From: Astrobacterium formosum
GTDB taxonomy: Bacteria > Pseudomonadota > Alphaproteobacteria > Rhizobiales > Xanthobacteraceae
Length of the DNA stretch: 64,000 bases
Direction: 5' to 3'
Assembly: GCA_030848545.1 (NCBI GenBank)
Contig: JAVDCA010000016.1
Location: 1-64,000 of the forward strand
The notes below the pieces were generated by a model. The model had not been told where the DNA came from. It saw only the letters and a list, made by a program, of their open reading frames with translations, and searched no databases. Below, in pieces: positions 48,768 to 58,452 of this stretch (the stretch's first letter is position 1; each line of letters begins with the position of its first letter). The position numbers were made by a program, and so were the translations under genes.

Positions 48768-50939
48768 ATGACCCAGACCGTCGACCGCCACGGATTGCGG
48801 GTTCAATCCGCGCTCGCCACTTTCGTCGAAACCGAAGCCCTGCCCGGCACCGGCATCACGGCGGATGCCTTCTGGGGCGGGCTTGCCGACCTCTTCCAAG
48901 ATTTCGGCCCGCGCAACCGGGCGCTGCTCGCCCGCCGCGATGAACTCCAGGCCAGGATCGACGCCTATCACCGCGACCACCCGGCCGGACGCTTCGACCC
49001 GGCGCACTACCAGGCCTTTCTGCGGGAGATCGGCTACATCGGCGCGGCTCCCGGTCCGTTCGCCATCACGACCGCCGGGGTCGATGAGGAGATCGCCACC
49101 ATCGCCGGACCTCAACTGGTGGTGCCGGTCTCCAATGCCCGCTACGCCCTCAACGCCGCCAATGCCCGCTGGGGCAGTCTTTATGACGCCCTCTACGGCA
49201 CCGACGCCATCCCGCCCGAGGACACTCCCGTCGACGGCTACGACCCGCGGCGCGGCGCCAAGGTGATCGCGCGGGTGCGCACCTTCCTGGACGACATCGC
49301 TCCGCTCGCCGAAGGCAGCCACGGCGAAGCCTCGGGCTACGCTGTCGTCGATGGACAGCTCGTGGTGAGACGCGACGGCGCGTCGACGGCCCTCGCCGAT
49401 CCGGCCCGCTTCGTCGGCTGGCAGGGCGATGCGGAGAGCCCCAGCGCGGTGCTCCTTCGCCATCACGGCCTGCATGTGGAGATCGTCATCGATCGTGCCG
49501 GGCGGATCGGTAAGGACGACAAGGCAGGCATCGACGACGTCGTTATCGAAGCGGCCATCACCACCATCGTCGACTTCGAGGACTCAGTCGCCGCCGTCGA
49601 CGCCGACGACAAGGTCCTGCTCTACCGCAACTGGCTCGGCCTGATGCAGGGCACGCTCACGGCGAGCTTCGAGAAGGGCGGCCGCACCCTCGAACGCGCG
49701 CTCGCCCCCGACCGCCTCTATCGCGTCCCGGGCGGCGGCGAGAGCGTGCTGCACGGCCGCTCCCTCATGCTGGTTCGCCATGCCGGCCAGCACATGGAGA
49801 CCGACGCCGTTCTGGTCGACGGCGCGCCGGTGTCGGAGGGCTTGCTCGACGCCGCCATCACCACGCTGATCGCGCTCCACGACCTTGAGGAACACGGGAG
49901 GCTGCGCAACAGCCGCGCCGGCTCCGTCTATGCGGTCAAGCCGAAAATGCACGGACCCGACGAAGTTGCGTTCGTGTGCGAGGCTTTCGGCCGCGTCGAA
50001 GACATGCTGGGCCTCGCCCGCAACACGTTGAAGATCGGCATCATGGACGAGGAGCGGCGCACCACCGTCAACCTCGCGGCCTGCATCCGCGCCGCCGCCG
50101 AGCGGCTCGTCTTCATCAATACCGGCTTCCTCGACCGCACCGGCGACGAGATCCACACCTCCATGGAGGCGGGCCCCATGGTGCGCAAGGGCGACATGAA
50201 AGCGGCCTCATGGATCAAGGCCTACGAGGATTGGAACGTGGACATCGGGCTCGCCTGCGGGCTTCCCGGCCGCGCCCAGATCGGCAAGGGCATGTGGGCG
50301 ATGCCGGACCGCATGGCCGACATGCTGGCACAGAAGATCACCCATCCGAAGGCCGGCGCCAACACCGCCTGGGTGCCCTCCCCGACCGCGGCGACGCTGC
50401 ATGCGTTGCACTATCACGAGGTCGATGTCTTCGCCCGCCAACGCGAGCTCGCCGGAAAGCGCCGCACCCGTATCGAGGATATTCTGACGATCCCGCTGGC
50501 GCAATCGAACTGGCCCCCGGAGGCGTTGCGCGAGGAGCTCGACAACAATTGCCAGGGCATCCTGGGATACGTGGTGCGTTGGATCGACCAGGGCGTCGGC
50601 TGTTCGAAAGTTCCGGACATCCACGATGTCGGCCTGATGGAAGACCGCGCCACATTGCGCATCTCCAGCCAGCACATCGCCAACTGGCTTCACCACGGTG
50701 CGGTGAGCAAGGACGACGTCATGGCGGCGCTGCGCCGCATGGCGCAGGTGGTCGATCGCCAGAACGCTTCCGATCCGCACTATATGCCGATGGCACCCCG
50801 GTTCGATGGCCCGGCCTTCACGGCCGCCTGCGACCTGGTCTTCAAAGGCTGGGCACAACCGAACGGCTACACGGAGTTCATCCTGCACGCGCGGCGACGG
50901 GAGGCGAAGATGGCGGTCAGTTCGCTCACGCCGCGCTGA
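48768..50939 (+). CDS. glcB: Malate synthase G
   Basis: Condenses glyoxylate with acetyl-CoA to malate in the cytosol, completing the glyoxylate bypass or glycolate use. At 723 residues it has the exact family length. Motifs: [33 protein letters not shown] with the catalytic arginine, [19 protein letters not shown], and [17 protein letters not shown] 48,768 is chosen by length and the GGGG stretch upstream; the long upstream frame is not coding. No isocitrate lyase gene is in the window. Confidence 0.96.
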   Translation: MTQTVDRHGLRVQSALATFVETEALPGTGITADAFWGGLADLFQDFGPRNRALLARRDELQARIDAYHRDHPAGRFDPAHYQAFLREIGYIGAAPGPFAITTAGVDEEIATIAGPQLVVPVSNARYALNAANARWGSLYDALYGTDAIPPEDTPVDGYDPRRGAKVIARVRTFLDDIAPLAEGSHGEASGYAVVDGQLVVRRDGASTALADPARFVGWQGDAESPSAVLLRHHGLHVEIVIDRAGRIGKDDKAGIDDVVIEAAITTIVDFEDSVAAVDADDKVLLYRNWLGLMQGTLTASFEKGGRTLERALAPDRLYRVPGGGESVLHGRSLMLVRHAGQHMETDAVLVDGAPVSEGLLDAAITTLIALHDLEEHGRLRNSRAGSVYAVKPKMHGPDEVAFVCEAFGRVEDMLGLARNTLKIGIMDEERRTTVNLAACIRAAAERLVFINTGFLDRTGDEIHTSMEAGPMVRKGDMKAASWIKAYEDWNVDIGLACGLPGRAQIGKGMWAMPDRMADMLAQKITHPKAGANTAWVPSPTAATLHALHYHEVDVFARQRELAGKRRTRIEDILTIPLAQSNWPPEALREELDNNCQGILGYVVRWIDQGVGCSKVPDIHDVGLMEDRATLRISSQHIANWLHHGAVSKDDVMAALRRMAQVVDRQNASDPHYMPMAPRFDGPAFTAACDLVFKGWAQPNGYTEFILHARRREAKMAVSSLTPR

Positions 50940-50988
50940 TCGTCGGCATTCCGACGCAACTCAAAGGCCGCCGTTTCCGTCGGCAGGT

Positions 50989-51978
50989 TCACCCTCTCTG
51001 GCGGGGAAGAACTTCGGGATTGACGATGTTCGGCGGCAGTTCGCCGCGGAAGAATGCGAGCGCCGTCTCGCCGCACTTTCGCCTCAGGGTCGCGAATGAT
51101 TCGAACGACCGGTAGGCAACGTGGGGCGTGATGACGACGTTAGGGTGTTCAACAAACACCTTTTCGTCAGCAGAGGGCGGTTCGTGCGGCAACACGTCCA
51201 TTCCGATGCCGGCGACCTTGCCCGACAGCAGCGCTTGGCGAAGCGCATCGTGGACGATCAGCGAGCCGCGCGCCGTATTGACGACGAGCAGACCGTCCTT
51301 CGCCTTGGCCAGGCTGGCGGCATCAATCAGGCCGACCGTTTCCGGGGTGTTCGGAGCCATGAGCACGATCGCATTCGACCGCCGCATCAACTCGTCCATC
51401 GTCACCGAAGTGGCGCTCGCTGATGCGAAAGCCTCTTTGGGAAGATACGGGTCATAAGCCAGTATCTCGTAACCGAGCGGCGCGGCGATCTGCGCGAACT
51501 TCCGGCCGATGCGTCCGAACCCGATGACGCCGAGCGTCCGTTCCGACAGACGGCGCATTTCATATCCGAGCGTCTCGTCCCAGATGCCGGCCCTCACCTG
51601 CGAACCGTAGAAGTAGATCTTGCGTTCCAGCGCCAACAGCATGGACAGCGCGTGCACCGCCACCTCCTCGACACCGTAGTCGGGGACATTGCAGAGGATC
51701 ACGCCGCACTTCGTGCAATCGGCAACGTTGACCACATCGACGCCGATGCCGTGCCGCACGATCAGGCGCAGGCGCGGCAGTCGGGACATCAGCGCCTCGT
51801 CGAACCTCAGGAAGATGTCGACCATGGCTTCGGCGTCGCCGGCCTTGGCGACCACGTCGTCGGCATCCTTGCAGTCGAGCTGTTCGAACGCGACACCTTC
51901 TTTCGCGCACAGTGCTTCGACTTCCGCGTACGAGCCGGGCGGATAGATACCGCCGTCGACGAGAACTACTTTCGGCAT
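50989..51978 (-). CDS. D-2-hydroxyacid dehydrogenase (CtBP/PGDH-like)
   Basis: A 329-residue NAD-dependent dehydrogenase. GVIGFGRIGRKFAQIA is the dinucleotide loop, IVRHGIGVDVVNV and VVNTARGSLIVHDAL carry the substrate Arg residues, IGMDVLPHEPP the glutamate and ITPHVAYRS the catalytic histidine. It ends the GntR operon, 25 bases past dctM. It probably oxidises the imported hydroxyacid or sugar acid or reduces a keto product of the aldolase (inference). Confidence 0.88.
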   Translation of the reverse strand: MPKVVLVDGGIYPPGSYAEVEALCAKEGVAFEQLDCKDADDVVAKAGDAEAMVDIFLRFDEALMSRLPRLRLIVRHGIGVDVVNVADCTKCGVILCNVPDYGVEEVAVHALSMLLALERKIYFYGSQVRAGIWDETLGYEMRRLSERTLGVIGFGRIGRKFAQIAAPLGYEILAYDPYLPKEAFASASATSVTMDELMRRSNAIVLMAPNTPETVGLIDAASLAKAKDGLLVVNTARGSLIVHDALRQALLSGKVAGIGMDVLPHEPPSADEKVFVEHPNVVITPHVAYRSFESFATLRRKCGETALAFFRGELPPNIVNPEVLPRQRG

Positions 51979-52003
51979 TGATGCATTCTCCTTGGCCCGT
52001 AGC

Positions 52004-53284
52004 TCAACGCAGCCACGAGGCCGGAACGGTGACGAGTTCGGGGAACAGGACGAGGAGGAACAGAAGGATCGTTTCAGTGACCAGGAACGGCGTCATACCC
52101 TTGATCACCGAGTCCAGTTCGACCCGCGCGACACCCGACACCACGTTCAGCACTGTTCCGACCGGCGGCGTGATCAGGCCGATCGCATTGTTCATCATGA
52201 ACATCACCCCGAAGTAGTACGGGTCGATCCCGGCCTTGGCGACCAGGGGCATCATCACCGGCGTCAGGATCAGAATGGTCGGTGTGAGGTCCAGTGCGGT
52301 ACCAACCAGGAACACGATCACCATCAGGATGAACATGAAGACGACTTTATTGCCCATGAAGGGCTCCATCATCGCCGACACTTCCTGCGGAATGTCCGCG
52401 ATAGTGATGAGCCATGCCGACACCAGCGATGCCGCGACCAGGAACATCACAGCGCTCGCCGTCTTGGCGGCTTGAAGAAGAATTCGCGGGATCCGCGACA
52501 ACGGCAGCTCCCGGTACACCGCCACGCCGAGGAACAGCGAATACACCACCGCCATCACTCCGGCCTCGGTCGGCGTGAACACGCCCATCTTTATGCCGCC
52601 GATGATGATACCGGGCAGGACGAGCGCCAGGACGCCCTCGCGGAGCGCCTTCACCAGACGTCCGACCTCGAATTTTTGGGTCGAGATGGTGCGCGGGTCT
52701 CTGCGTGCATACCAAGCCCAGGTCATGACCAGGGTCGCAGCCATCATCAGTCCGGGAAACACGCCGGTCATGAACAACCGCGTTACCGACATCTGCGCCG
52801 CGACCCCGAACACCACGAACGGAATCGACGGCGGCAGCAGCGGCGCGATGATTCCCGCCGACGAGATCAGCCCGGCCGACAGCGGCACGTCGTAATTGGA
52901 CTTGCGCATCAGCGGAATCACGATCGCGGCCAGGGCGGCACAATCCGCCACCGCCGAACCCGAGATCGACGCGATCACGATCGCGGCGAACACCGCCACG
53001 TATCCGAGACCGCCACGAATGTGACCGAGCAGCGCGTTGGCCACCGCGACGATGCGTTGTGAGACACCGCCGGCGGTCATCAGTTCGCCCGCGAGAACGA
53101 AGAACGGAAGCGCCATCAAGGGGTAGTTGTCGGCACCCGCGAGGACATTCTCGGCCAGAATGCGCGGATCGAAATTGCCGAGATGGATCATCAGGGCGAC
53201 CCCGCAGATCAGAAGCGAAAACGCCACCGGAATCCCGATCGCCATCGCCCCGCACAGCGAGAACATGAACACGAAAATTGTCAT
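52004..53284 (-). CDS. dctM: TRAP transporter large permease (DctM)
   Basis: A 426-residue protein with about twelve hydrophobic segments. ALPFFVLAGELMTAGG, GGLGYVAVFAAIVIASISGSA and LITPPVGTVLNVVSG are standard DctM motifs. It forms the sodium-driven channel of the TRAP system. It is 55 bases downstream of the small permease and 25 bases upstream of the dehydrogenase. Confidence 0.94.
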   Translation of the reverse strand: MTIFVFMFSLCGAMAIGIPVAFSLLICGVALMIHLGNFDPRILAENVLAGADNYPLMALPFFVLAGELMTAGGVSQRIVAVANALLGHIRGGLGYVAVFAAIVIASISGSAVADCAALAAIVIPLMRKSNYDVPLSAGLISSAGIIAPLLPPSIPFVVFGVAAQMSVTRLFMTGVFPGLMMAATLVMTWAWYARRDPRTISTQKFEVGRLVKALREGVLALVLPGIIIGGIKMGVFTPTEAGVMAVVYSLFLGVAVYRELPLSRIPRILLQAAKTASAVMFLVAASLVSAWLITIADIPQEVSAMMEPFMGNKVVFMFILMVIVFLVGTALDLTPTILILTPVMMPLVAKAGIDPYYFGVMFMMNNAIGLITPPVGTVLNVVSGVARVELDSVIKGMTPFLVTETILLFLLVLFPELVTVPASWLR

Positions 53285-53339
53285 TGCTCGTTCCCTTGCA
53301 CCGGCGCGCCGTCCCCGGCCCGCGCCGTCAGCTCGGCAC

Positions 53340-53843
53340 TCACGCCAGGTCGGATTCTGAACCGGACGAGAACAGCGTCTCCGCCGCGACCTTGCCGGTC
53401 GCGACCATGTAGATCGAATGCACGAGCAGCAGCGAAATGCCGACGCAACTGATCAGGCACGAGAGATACACCACTCCCAATGGAATTCCTCCCACCGGGG
53501 AATAGTTGTTCATGTTGTCCAGGATGTGGATCGTCGTGCCGTAGGCGAGCAAAAGACAGCACGCCAAAGTCAGCCCGTCGCCGAATATCTTGATTGCCAT
53601 CTTGGCCCTCGGTCGAAGCAATTTCACGGCTCCGTTCACTCCCAGATGCGCATTGTCTCGCATCGTCAGGAATGCGCCCATGAAGATCAGCCAGACGAAC
53701 AGGAAGCGGGACAGTTCGTCCGACAAAGTGATGCCCGAGTTGAACCCGTAACGAAGCACCACGTTCGTGAACACCAGCACGACCATCAGCGCCAGAATGG
53801 TCATCACCAGCTTTTCGAGAGCGCTGAACACCGCGTTCATCAT
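53340..53843 (-). CDS. dctQ: TRAP transporter small permease (DctQ)
   Basis: A 167-residue protein with four hydrophobic segments and the family motif FTNVVLRYGFNSGITLSDELSRFLFVWL. The start is one of two adjacent ATGs (53,843, 53,840); the longer frame upstream runs through a hairpin and is not supported. It partners DctM. Confidence 0.88.
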   Translation of the reverse strand: MMNAVFSALEKLVMTILALMVVLVFTNVVLRYGFNSGITLSDELSRFLFVWLIFMGAFLTMRDNAHLGVNGAVKLLRPRAKMAIKIFGDGLTLACCLLLAYGTTIHILDNMNNYSPVGGIPLGVVYLSCLISCVGISLLLVHSIYMVATGKVAAETLFSSGSESDLA

Positions 53844-53863
53844 GCGTGTCTTTCCGAGGCCTA

Positions 53864-53887
53864 TCGGGCGGCGTCGCGGCCGCCCGA
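53864..53887 (-). promoter_or_regulatory. Hairpin between dctP and dctQ
   Basis: Perfect 9-bp arms TCGGGCGGC and GCCGCCCGA with a six-base loop lie between the binding-protein stop and the small-permease start. No T-run follows. As with the tctC-tctB hairpin, it probably raises binding-protein level relative to permease. Confidence 0.55.
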
Positions 53888-53905
53888 CAGCCTGCCATTT
53901 CGCCG

Positions 53906-54922
53906 TCAATTCGCTTTGCGAGCCTTCGCGATTTCGTCCATGAATTCCTTCACGAGATCGGCACCGATCACCGGCGCGTACTTGTCGACGATGGGCCGCA
54001 CCTTCTCACGCAGCTTGGCGAGCTCGGCATCCGGAAGGGCGTTGACTTTCATGCCACCGGCTTCCAGCTTCGCCACCACGTCCTTGTTGGCCTCGTCGAC
54101 CAGCTTGAAGAGGTAGCGCATGGCTTCGTCGGCAGCCTTGCGCACCGCCGCCTGATCCTCGACGCCGAGCTTGTCCCAGGTCTTCTTGGAGATCACGAGC
54201 GAGCACGGGGTGTAGACGTGATTGGTCGTCGTGCCGTATTTCTGGACTTCGTAGTACTTGTTGGCGTGGATCAGGAGATACGGGTTCTCCTGGCCGTCCA
54301 GCGCACCGGTTTCCAGCCCGGTGAACACTTCGGTGATGGTCATCGGCAGCGCGTTGGCACCCAGCGTCTTCCAGGTGTCGAGAGCCACTTGATTTTGCAT
54401 CACGCGAATCTTCAACCCGGAGATATCCTCGGCCTTGTTGATCGGACGCCGGCTGTTGGTGAGCTCGCGGAAGCCAGCCTGGCCCCAGGCCAGCCCGACC
54501 ATGCCGATCGAGGAGACCAGCCGATCGTGCAATTTCTGCCCATACGGGCTGAAGAACACCCGTTCGACTTCCTTGACGTCGTTGAAGAGGAACGGCAGGT
54601 CGAAGATCTGCACGGCGGGTACCTTGCCGGCCACCGCCGACAGCGAGCCGTAGTACATGTCCTGCGTCCCGCTCTGCACCGCCTGCAGCATCTTGTCGTC
54701 GCCGCCCAGCATGCCGCCGTGATAGACCGTCACCTGGATGCGGCCCTGGGTGTATTGCTTGACCAGCTCGGCGAATTTGTCCGTCGCCACCCCTTGGGGG
54801 TGCTGCTGCGGCAAAGCCTGGCCCAGCTTGATCTTGGTCTGCGCGCTCGCCGCCGTGACCCCGATTACGCACAGCGCAGCCACGGCAAAGGCCGTCGCCA
54901 GCTTCATCACGCTCTTACTCAT
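53906..54922 (-). CDS. dctP: TRAP transporter periplasmic binding protein (DctP)
   Basis: A 338-residue exported protein. The signal peptide is followed by TKIKLGQALPQQHPQG. ISGLKIRVMQN carries the conserved arginine that binds the substrate carboxylate, and VFTGLETGALDGQENP is the second signature. The fold is DctP-like, so the ligand is an organic or sugar acid. It starts 124 bases past the FGGY kinase stop, in the same direction. Confidence 0.93.
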   Translation of the reverse strand: MSKSVMKLATAFAVAALCVIGVTAASAQTKIKLGQALPQQHPQGVATDKFAELVKQYTQGRIQVTVYHGGMLGGDDKMLQAVQSGTQDMYYGSLSAVAGKVPAVQIFDLPFLFNDVKEVERVFFSPYGQKLHDRLVSSIGMVGLAWGQAGFRELTNSRRPINKAEDISGLKIRVMQNQVALDTWKTLGANALPMTITEVFTGLETGALDGQENPYLLIHANKYYEVQKYGTTTNHVYTPCSLVISKKTWDKLGVEDQAAVRKAADEAMRYLFKLVDEANKDVVAKLEAGGMKVNALPDAELAKLREKVRPIVDKYAPVIGADLVKEFMDEIAKARKAN

Positions 54923-55046
54923 TGCCTATCCACTCCTCGCCTTGTGTGATGGGGGTTATCGATGGCTGTGCGGGATCAACGCCGCCTCGGCGGCGAACCG
55001 GCGTATTTGTCGGGACTGCGGCGCGGCCACTGATCATGCGGGCCAC

Positions 55047-56558
55047 CTAATTCGCCTGCTGCCGCGGTTTCTTGTGGTAGACGTCGGACAGATGTCCCTG
55101 GACGTCGCGGTAGCGTGCGAAAGCCTCGTCGTAGAGCGCCCGCAAGCCGGGATCCGGGACATGGAGCTGCGTGCCGCCGTCCGGCTCCGCGGCCGGAACG
55201 GCTGCGGGCGACGCGTAGACGCCGAGCCCCACGAGGGCGAGCAACGCCGCCCCCGCCGAGGAGTCCGCCAGAGGCGCGGCCTGGACCGGACAGTCGAGCA
55301 CCGAGGCGACGATATCGCGCCATATCCGGCTCTTCGCCCCGCCCCCGACCAAGCGCACGCTGTCGAGCACAAAGCCGCGCTCCTGCAACACGCCGAGCGC
55401 ATCGCGCAAAGCGAAGCTCGTCCCTTCGTAGACCGCGCGGGCGATGTCGCTGCGGCGATGATGCAGCCCCAACCCGACGAAACTGGCGCGCAAGTCGCCG
55501 TCCCAGTAGGGGCAGCGCTCGCCGGCGAGATACGGGTGGAAGAAAAGGCCATTCGATCCCGGAGGTGCCGCCTCGGCGAGCCTGGACCAGGCGGAAAAAT
55601 CGGGATTCTCCTCGTCTCCGGTCAGCAGGGAGCAGGCCCACGACACCGCCGAGGCGCAGGTGTTCGTGCCCGCCTGCGACAACCAGAAAGGGGCGACCGG
55701 ATACGGATAGGAGATCAGCTTGGGATGGGTGCGGGGCGGGCTGGAAATACCGTGGATGCCGCCGGCACTGGCGAGGCGGATGACGCACTCGCCCTCGCGG
55801 CGGACGCCGGCCGAGAACGTCTCGGCCGTGCTGTCCATCGTGCCGTTGAAGATGCGCGTACCGGCGACCAGCCCCAGAGTCGCGGCCGGCTCCGGCAACA
55901 GCGCACCGATCTCGCCTGCGATCGGCAGCAACTCGGGCAACTGCGAAACGGAAATCCCCGCCAGTCCGCACAGGCGGTCCGACCACTGGCCGCTGTGCAC
56001 GTCGAACAGCAGCGCCGACACTGCCGCGGCGGGATCGCTGGTCATCCGCCCGGTCATCTGGAAGGCGACATAGTCCTTGGACAACAGCAAGTGTCGCGTA
56101 CGTTTCCAGGCATCGGCATCGTGATGACGGATCCACGCCAGGTGCGACAGCGTCCAGGTCGCGGTCGGCCAATTGTTGCCGAGCACGAAGATTTCTTCGC
56201 CGGCGGCTTCTGCGAGCGCGAGGGCCTGTGCCTGCGAGCGCTGGTCGTGCCAGAGAAGGGACGGGCGGACCGGTGATAGGGCGTCGTCGAGCAGAACGCC
56301 GACATGAGCGGCGCTGGTGATCGCCAGCGCCCGCACGTTCGAGCGCTCGATCCCGAGACGGACGAGAAGCCGGTGGCAGGCGCGGCCGAGCGCCGGCAGC
56401 CACAGGGCCGGGTCCTGCTCCGCCCACGCCGGCTGCGGCACGAGCGTCGGATAGCCCTCGCTCTCCATTCCCAGGAAATGGCCTTGCGCGTCGAGCGCAC
56501 AGACCTTGCCGGAGCTCGTCCCGACGTCCATTCCGAGCACGATCGGTTCGCGCGTCAT
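55047..56558 (-). CDS. FGGY family carbohydrate kinase (xylulokinase-like)
   Basis: A 503-residue kinase. LGMDVGTSSGKVCAL is the N-terminal phosphate loop, LWHDQRS holds the catalytic aspartate, FFHPYLAGERCPYWD is the FGGY-family middle signature and RLVGGGAKSRIWRDIVASVL the C-terminal one. ATG 56,558 lies seven bases past the aldolase stop. In this operon it would phosphorylate a sugar or sugar acid before aldol cleavage; the specific sugar cannot be read from sequence. Confidence 0.88.
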   Translation of the reverse strand: MTREPIVLGMDVGTSSGKVCALDAQGHFLGMESEGYPTLVPQPAWAEQDPALWLPALGRACHRLLVRLGIERSNVRALAITSAAHVGVLLDDALSPVRPSLLWHDQRSQAQALALAEAAGEEIFVLGNNWPTATWTLSHLAWIRHHDADAWKRTRHLLLSKDYVAFQMTGRMTSDPAAAVSALLFDVHSGQWSDRLCGLAGISVSQLPELLPIAGEIGALLPEPAATLGLVAGTRIFNGTMDSTAETFSAGVRREGECVIRLASAGGIHGISSPPRTHPKLISYPYPVAPFWLSQAGTNTCASAVSWACSLLTGDEENPDFSAWSRLAEAAPPGSNGLFFHPYLAGERCPYWDGDLRASFVGLGLHHRRSDIARAVYEGTSFALRDALGVLQERGFVLDSVRLVGGGAKSRIWRDIVASVLDCPVQAAPLADSSAGAALLALVGLGVYASPAAVPAAEPDGGTQLHVPDPGLRALYDEAFARYRDVQGHLSDVYHKKPRQQAN

Positions 56559-56565
56559 GGCGTCG

Positions 56566-57324
56566 TCACCGCGTCTCCGCGAGCCGCTGGCGGAGGTTCG
56601 TGACCAGGCTACGGCTGCCCGCCGTGAGCAGGCCGTGATCGTGGCTGATGAGATAGAAGGCCGGTTCGAGCGACCGCCATTTGGCGATGTCCTCTGGCGA
56701 GCCGATCGCGGTACCGACCGCGACGCCGTGGGCACGGCCGGCGGAGATCGTCGCCGCTATGGCGGCGCCGATCGGTTCGGCGGTGCGGCCGCACCCCATC
56801 TCGAAGGACAGGTCGGAGGTTCCGACGAGACACAGGTCAATACCAGGCACCGCCAGAATTTCGTCGGCGTGCTCGACCGCCTCCGAGGTCTCGATCATCA
56901 CCATGAGCAGAACGTGATCGTTCGCCCAGGTGGCGTAATCGTCGCCGTGGATCGCGGTCGCCGCGCCACCTTTCGATCGTTGCCCCCTGGGGGGATAGAA
57001 CGCCGCCTTGACCGCGGCTTCGGCCTCACGCGCCGAATTGACCATGGGAACCACGACGCCGAGTGCGCCGGCATCGAGGACGTCGTTGATGCGCCCGGGG
57101 GAATTTTCGGCCACCCGCGCGAACGGAACCGTCGGCGACGGCGCCAGGGCCCGAATCGCGTCCGTGGCACCCGCCTTGTCGAAGGGGCCGTGCTGCTGGT
57201 CGACCATCAGAAAATCGAAGCCCGCACGGGACATGATCTCCGCCGCACGGGTCGAGCCGAGCATGAGCGTGCTGCCGATGAACGGCTCGCCGGAAGCAAG
57301 CAGGCTCTGAATTCTATTGCGCAT
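56566..57324 (-). CDS. HpcH/HpaI family aldolase
   Basis: A 252-residue class II pyruvate aldolase. FLMVDQQHGPFD bears the active-site acid and histidine, ARVAEN the conserved arginine (R in the VxR motif), GALGVVVPMVNSAREAE the barrel strand, and MIETSEAVEH the metal-binding glutamate. Members cleave 2-keto-3-deoxy sugar acids or 4-hydroxy-2-oxo acids to pyruvate plus an aldehyde. It is the first catabolic gene after gntR. Confidence 0.9.
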   Translation of the reverse strand: MRNRIQSLLASGEPFIGSTLMLGSTRAAEIMSRAGFDFLMVDQQHGPFDKAGATDAIRALAPSPTVPFARVAENSPGRINDVLDAGALGVVVPMVNSAREAEAAVKAAFYPPRGQRSKGGAATAIHGDDYATWANDHVLLMVMIETSEAVEHADEILAVPGIDLCLVGTSDLSFEMGCGRTAEPIGAAIAATISAGRAHGVAVGTAIGSPEDIAKWRSLEPAFYLISHDHGLLTAGSRSLVTNLRQRLAETR

Positions 57325-57375
57325 CAGTGGCGGGCTTTCGTGCTCGCGCCCGGCCTCGGCCGGACGCTGCGGTTG

Positions 57376-58044
57376 TCAGGTTTTCGATGAGAGGCCCAGT
57401 TTGGCGTAGCCGAGATGGGCGTCGAGGGCGGCAACGGCCGCAGCCGCATCCGCCTGTTTGATAGCGTCTAGGATGCGCCGGTGCTCACCCGCGATGCGGA
57501 CGATGCGTTCCCGCGTCCAGTACTTGCGGCGATAGTCGGCGCTCTGGAACAGCGTCACCAGAACGCCGGTGAATGACTCCAGGAGGCGGTTGCCCGAGGC
57601 GCGAAACAGGAGGACGTGGAAGTCCTTGTCGTAAGCGTCGGCACGCTCCGGCTGCTCCTGGTACTCGAGCATCCGCTCGATGGTCTCTTCCACCTTGACG
57701 ACCTCGGACGGGGTGATGCGGCGTACAGCCAGAGGGAGCGCCGCGCGCTCGACGAGGATCCGGGCTTCCTTGAACTCGGCGACATTGAAATTGGCGACCT
57801 CGAACTGGAAGCGGATATGCTCGCCCAGCGAGTTGGAATCGAAGGCCCGAATAGTGGTCCCGCGCTTCGGCGCGCGGTCGAGGATGCCCCCCTGGACCAT
57901 CGCGTTGAGAACCTGGCGCATGTGATGGCGCGACACACCGAAACGCTCGGCGAGAACGACTTCGCTCTCGATCTTGTCGCCCGGGGCCAATCCGAGGGCG
58001 ATCAGGTGCGCTCTCACACGTTGATAGAGCTCGACTTGCGCCAT
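57376..58044 (-). CDS. GntR family regulator (FadR/FCD subfamily)
   Basis: A 222-residue regulator. The N-terminal winged helix reads IESEVVLAERFGVSRHHMRQVLNAM with the wing GTTIRAF. The all-helical FCD ligand domain carries EARILVERAALPLAVRR, DFHVLLFRASGN and EHRRILDAI with the metal-binding histidines. ATG 58,044 follows AGAAGG. It is followed on the same strand by the aldolase-kinase-TRAP genes, and a palindrome lies 124 bases upstream. Confidence 0.92.
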   Translation of the reverse strand: MAQVELYQRVRAHLIALGLAPGDKIESEVVLAERFGVSRHHMRQVLNAMVQGGILDRAPKRGTTIRAFDSNSLGEHIRFQFEVANFNVAEFKEARILVERAALPLAVRRITPSEVVKVEETIERMLEYQEQPERADAYDKDFHVLLFRASGNRLLESFTGVLVTLFQSADYRRKYWTRERIVRIAGEHRRILDAIKQADAAAAVAALDAHLGYAKLGLSSKT

Positions 58045-58167
58045 CACGCCTTCTCTTGCCTGCCGAACCAAGACCGGCGCCAAGATCGACGCCAAGACTG
58101 GCGCAAGAACCTGCCGATCCTGCCGTCTCGGCTCTCGCCCTTCATTCGGCCGCGCATTCGCTGTCCT

Positions 58168-58200
58168 TTTGTCGCCAATTACTTTCTATTTGGCGACAAA
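58168..58200. promoter_or_regulatory. Candidate GntR operator
   Basis: TTTGTCGCCAA and TTGGCGACAAA form a perfect 11-bp inverted repeat with an 11-base AT-rich spacer. One more half-site, TTGGCGTCAA, occurs at 58,225-58,234 with one mismatch. The AT-rich surroundings contrast with the GC-rich genes and fit a promoter. Autoregulation of gntR and control of the operon are inferred. Confidence 0.6.
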
Positions 58201-58343
58201 TAAAATGTTATTTCTTTACCCCACTTGGCGTCAATCCGCGGCGACTTCGGATCGTAGTTCTGCTGATCGGAAGTTGTTCAGCGGCCGTCCGCGAGCCGCC
58301 TCAAGTGCCGCCTGAGCCTGCGTCCGACAGCGCCGCGATTACA

Positions 58344-58378
58344 GCCGCGCATCGCCCGATTTTCGGGCCATGCGCGGC
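58344..58378 (-). terminator. Hairpin downstream of aspA
   Basis: Arms of 16 bp (GCCGCGCATCGCCCGA and TCGGGCCATGCGCGGC) pair with a single mismatch around a three-base loop, about 75 bases past the aspA stop. No T-run follows, but position and stability suggest a terminator. Confidence 0.5.
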
Positions 58379-58452
58379 CAAACGCAGACACGGAGTTCAA
58401 CTCTGCACGCGCGGCACGGAGAGGCGAAACAGCAGAAGACCGACGAAGCGGC

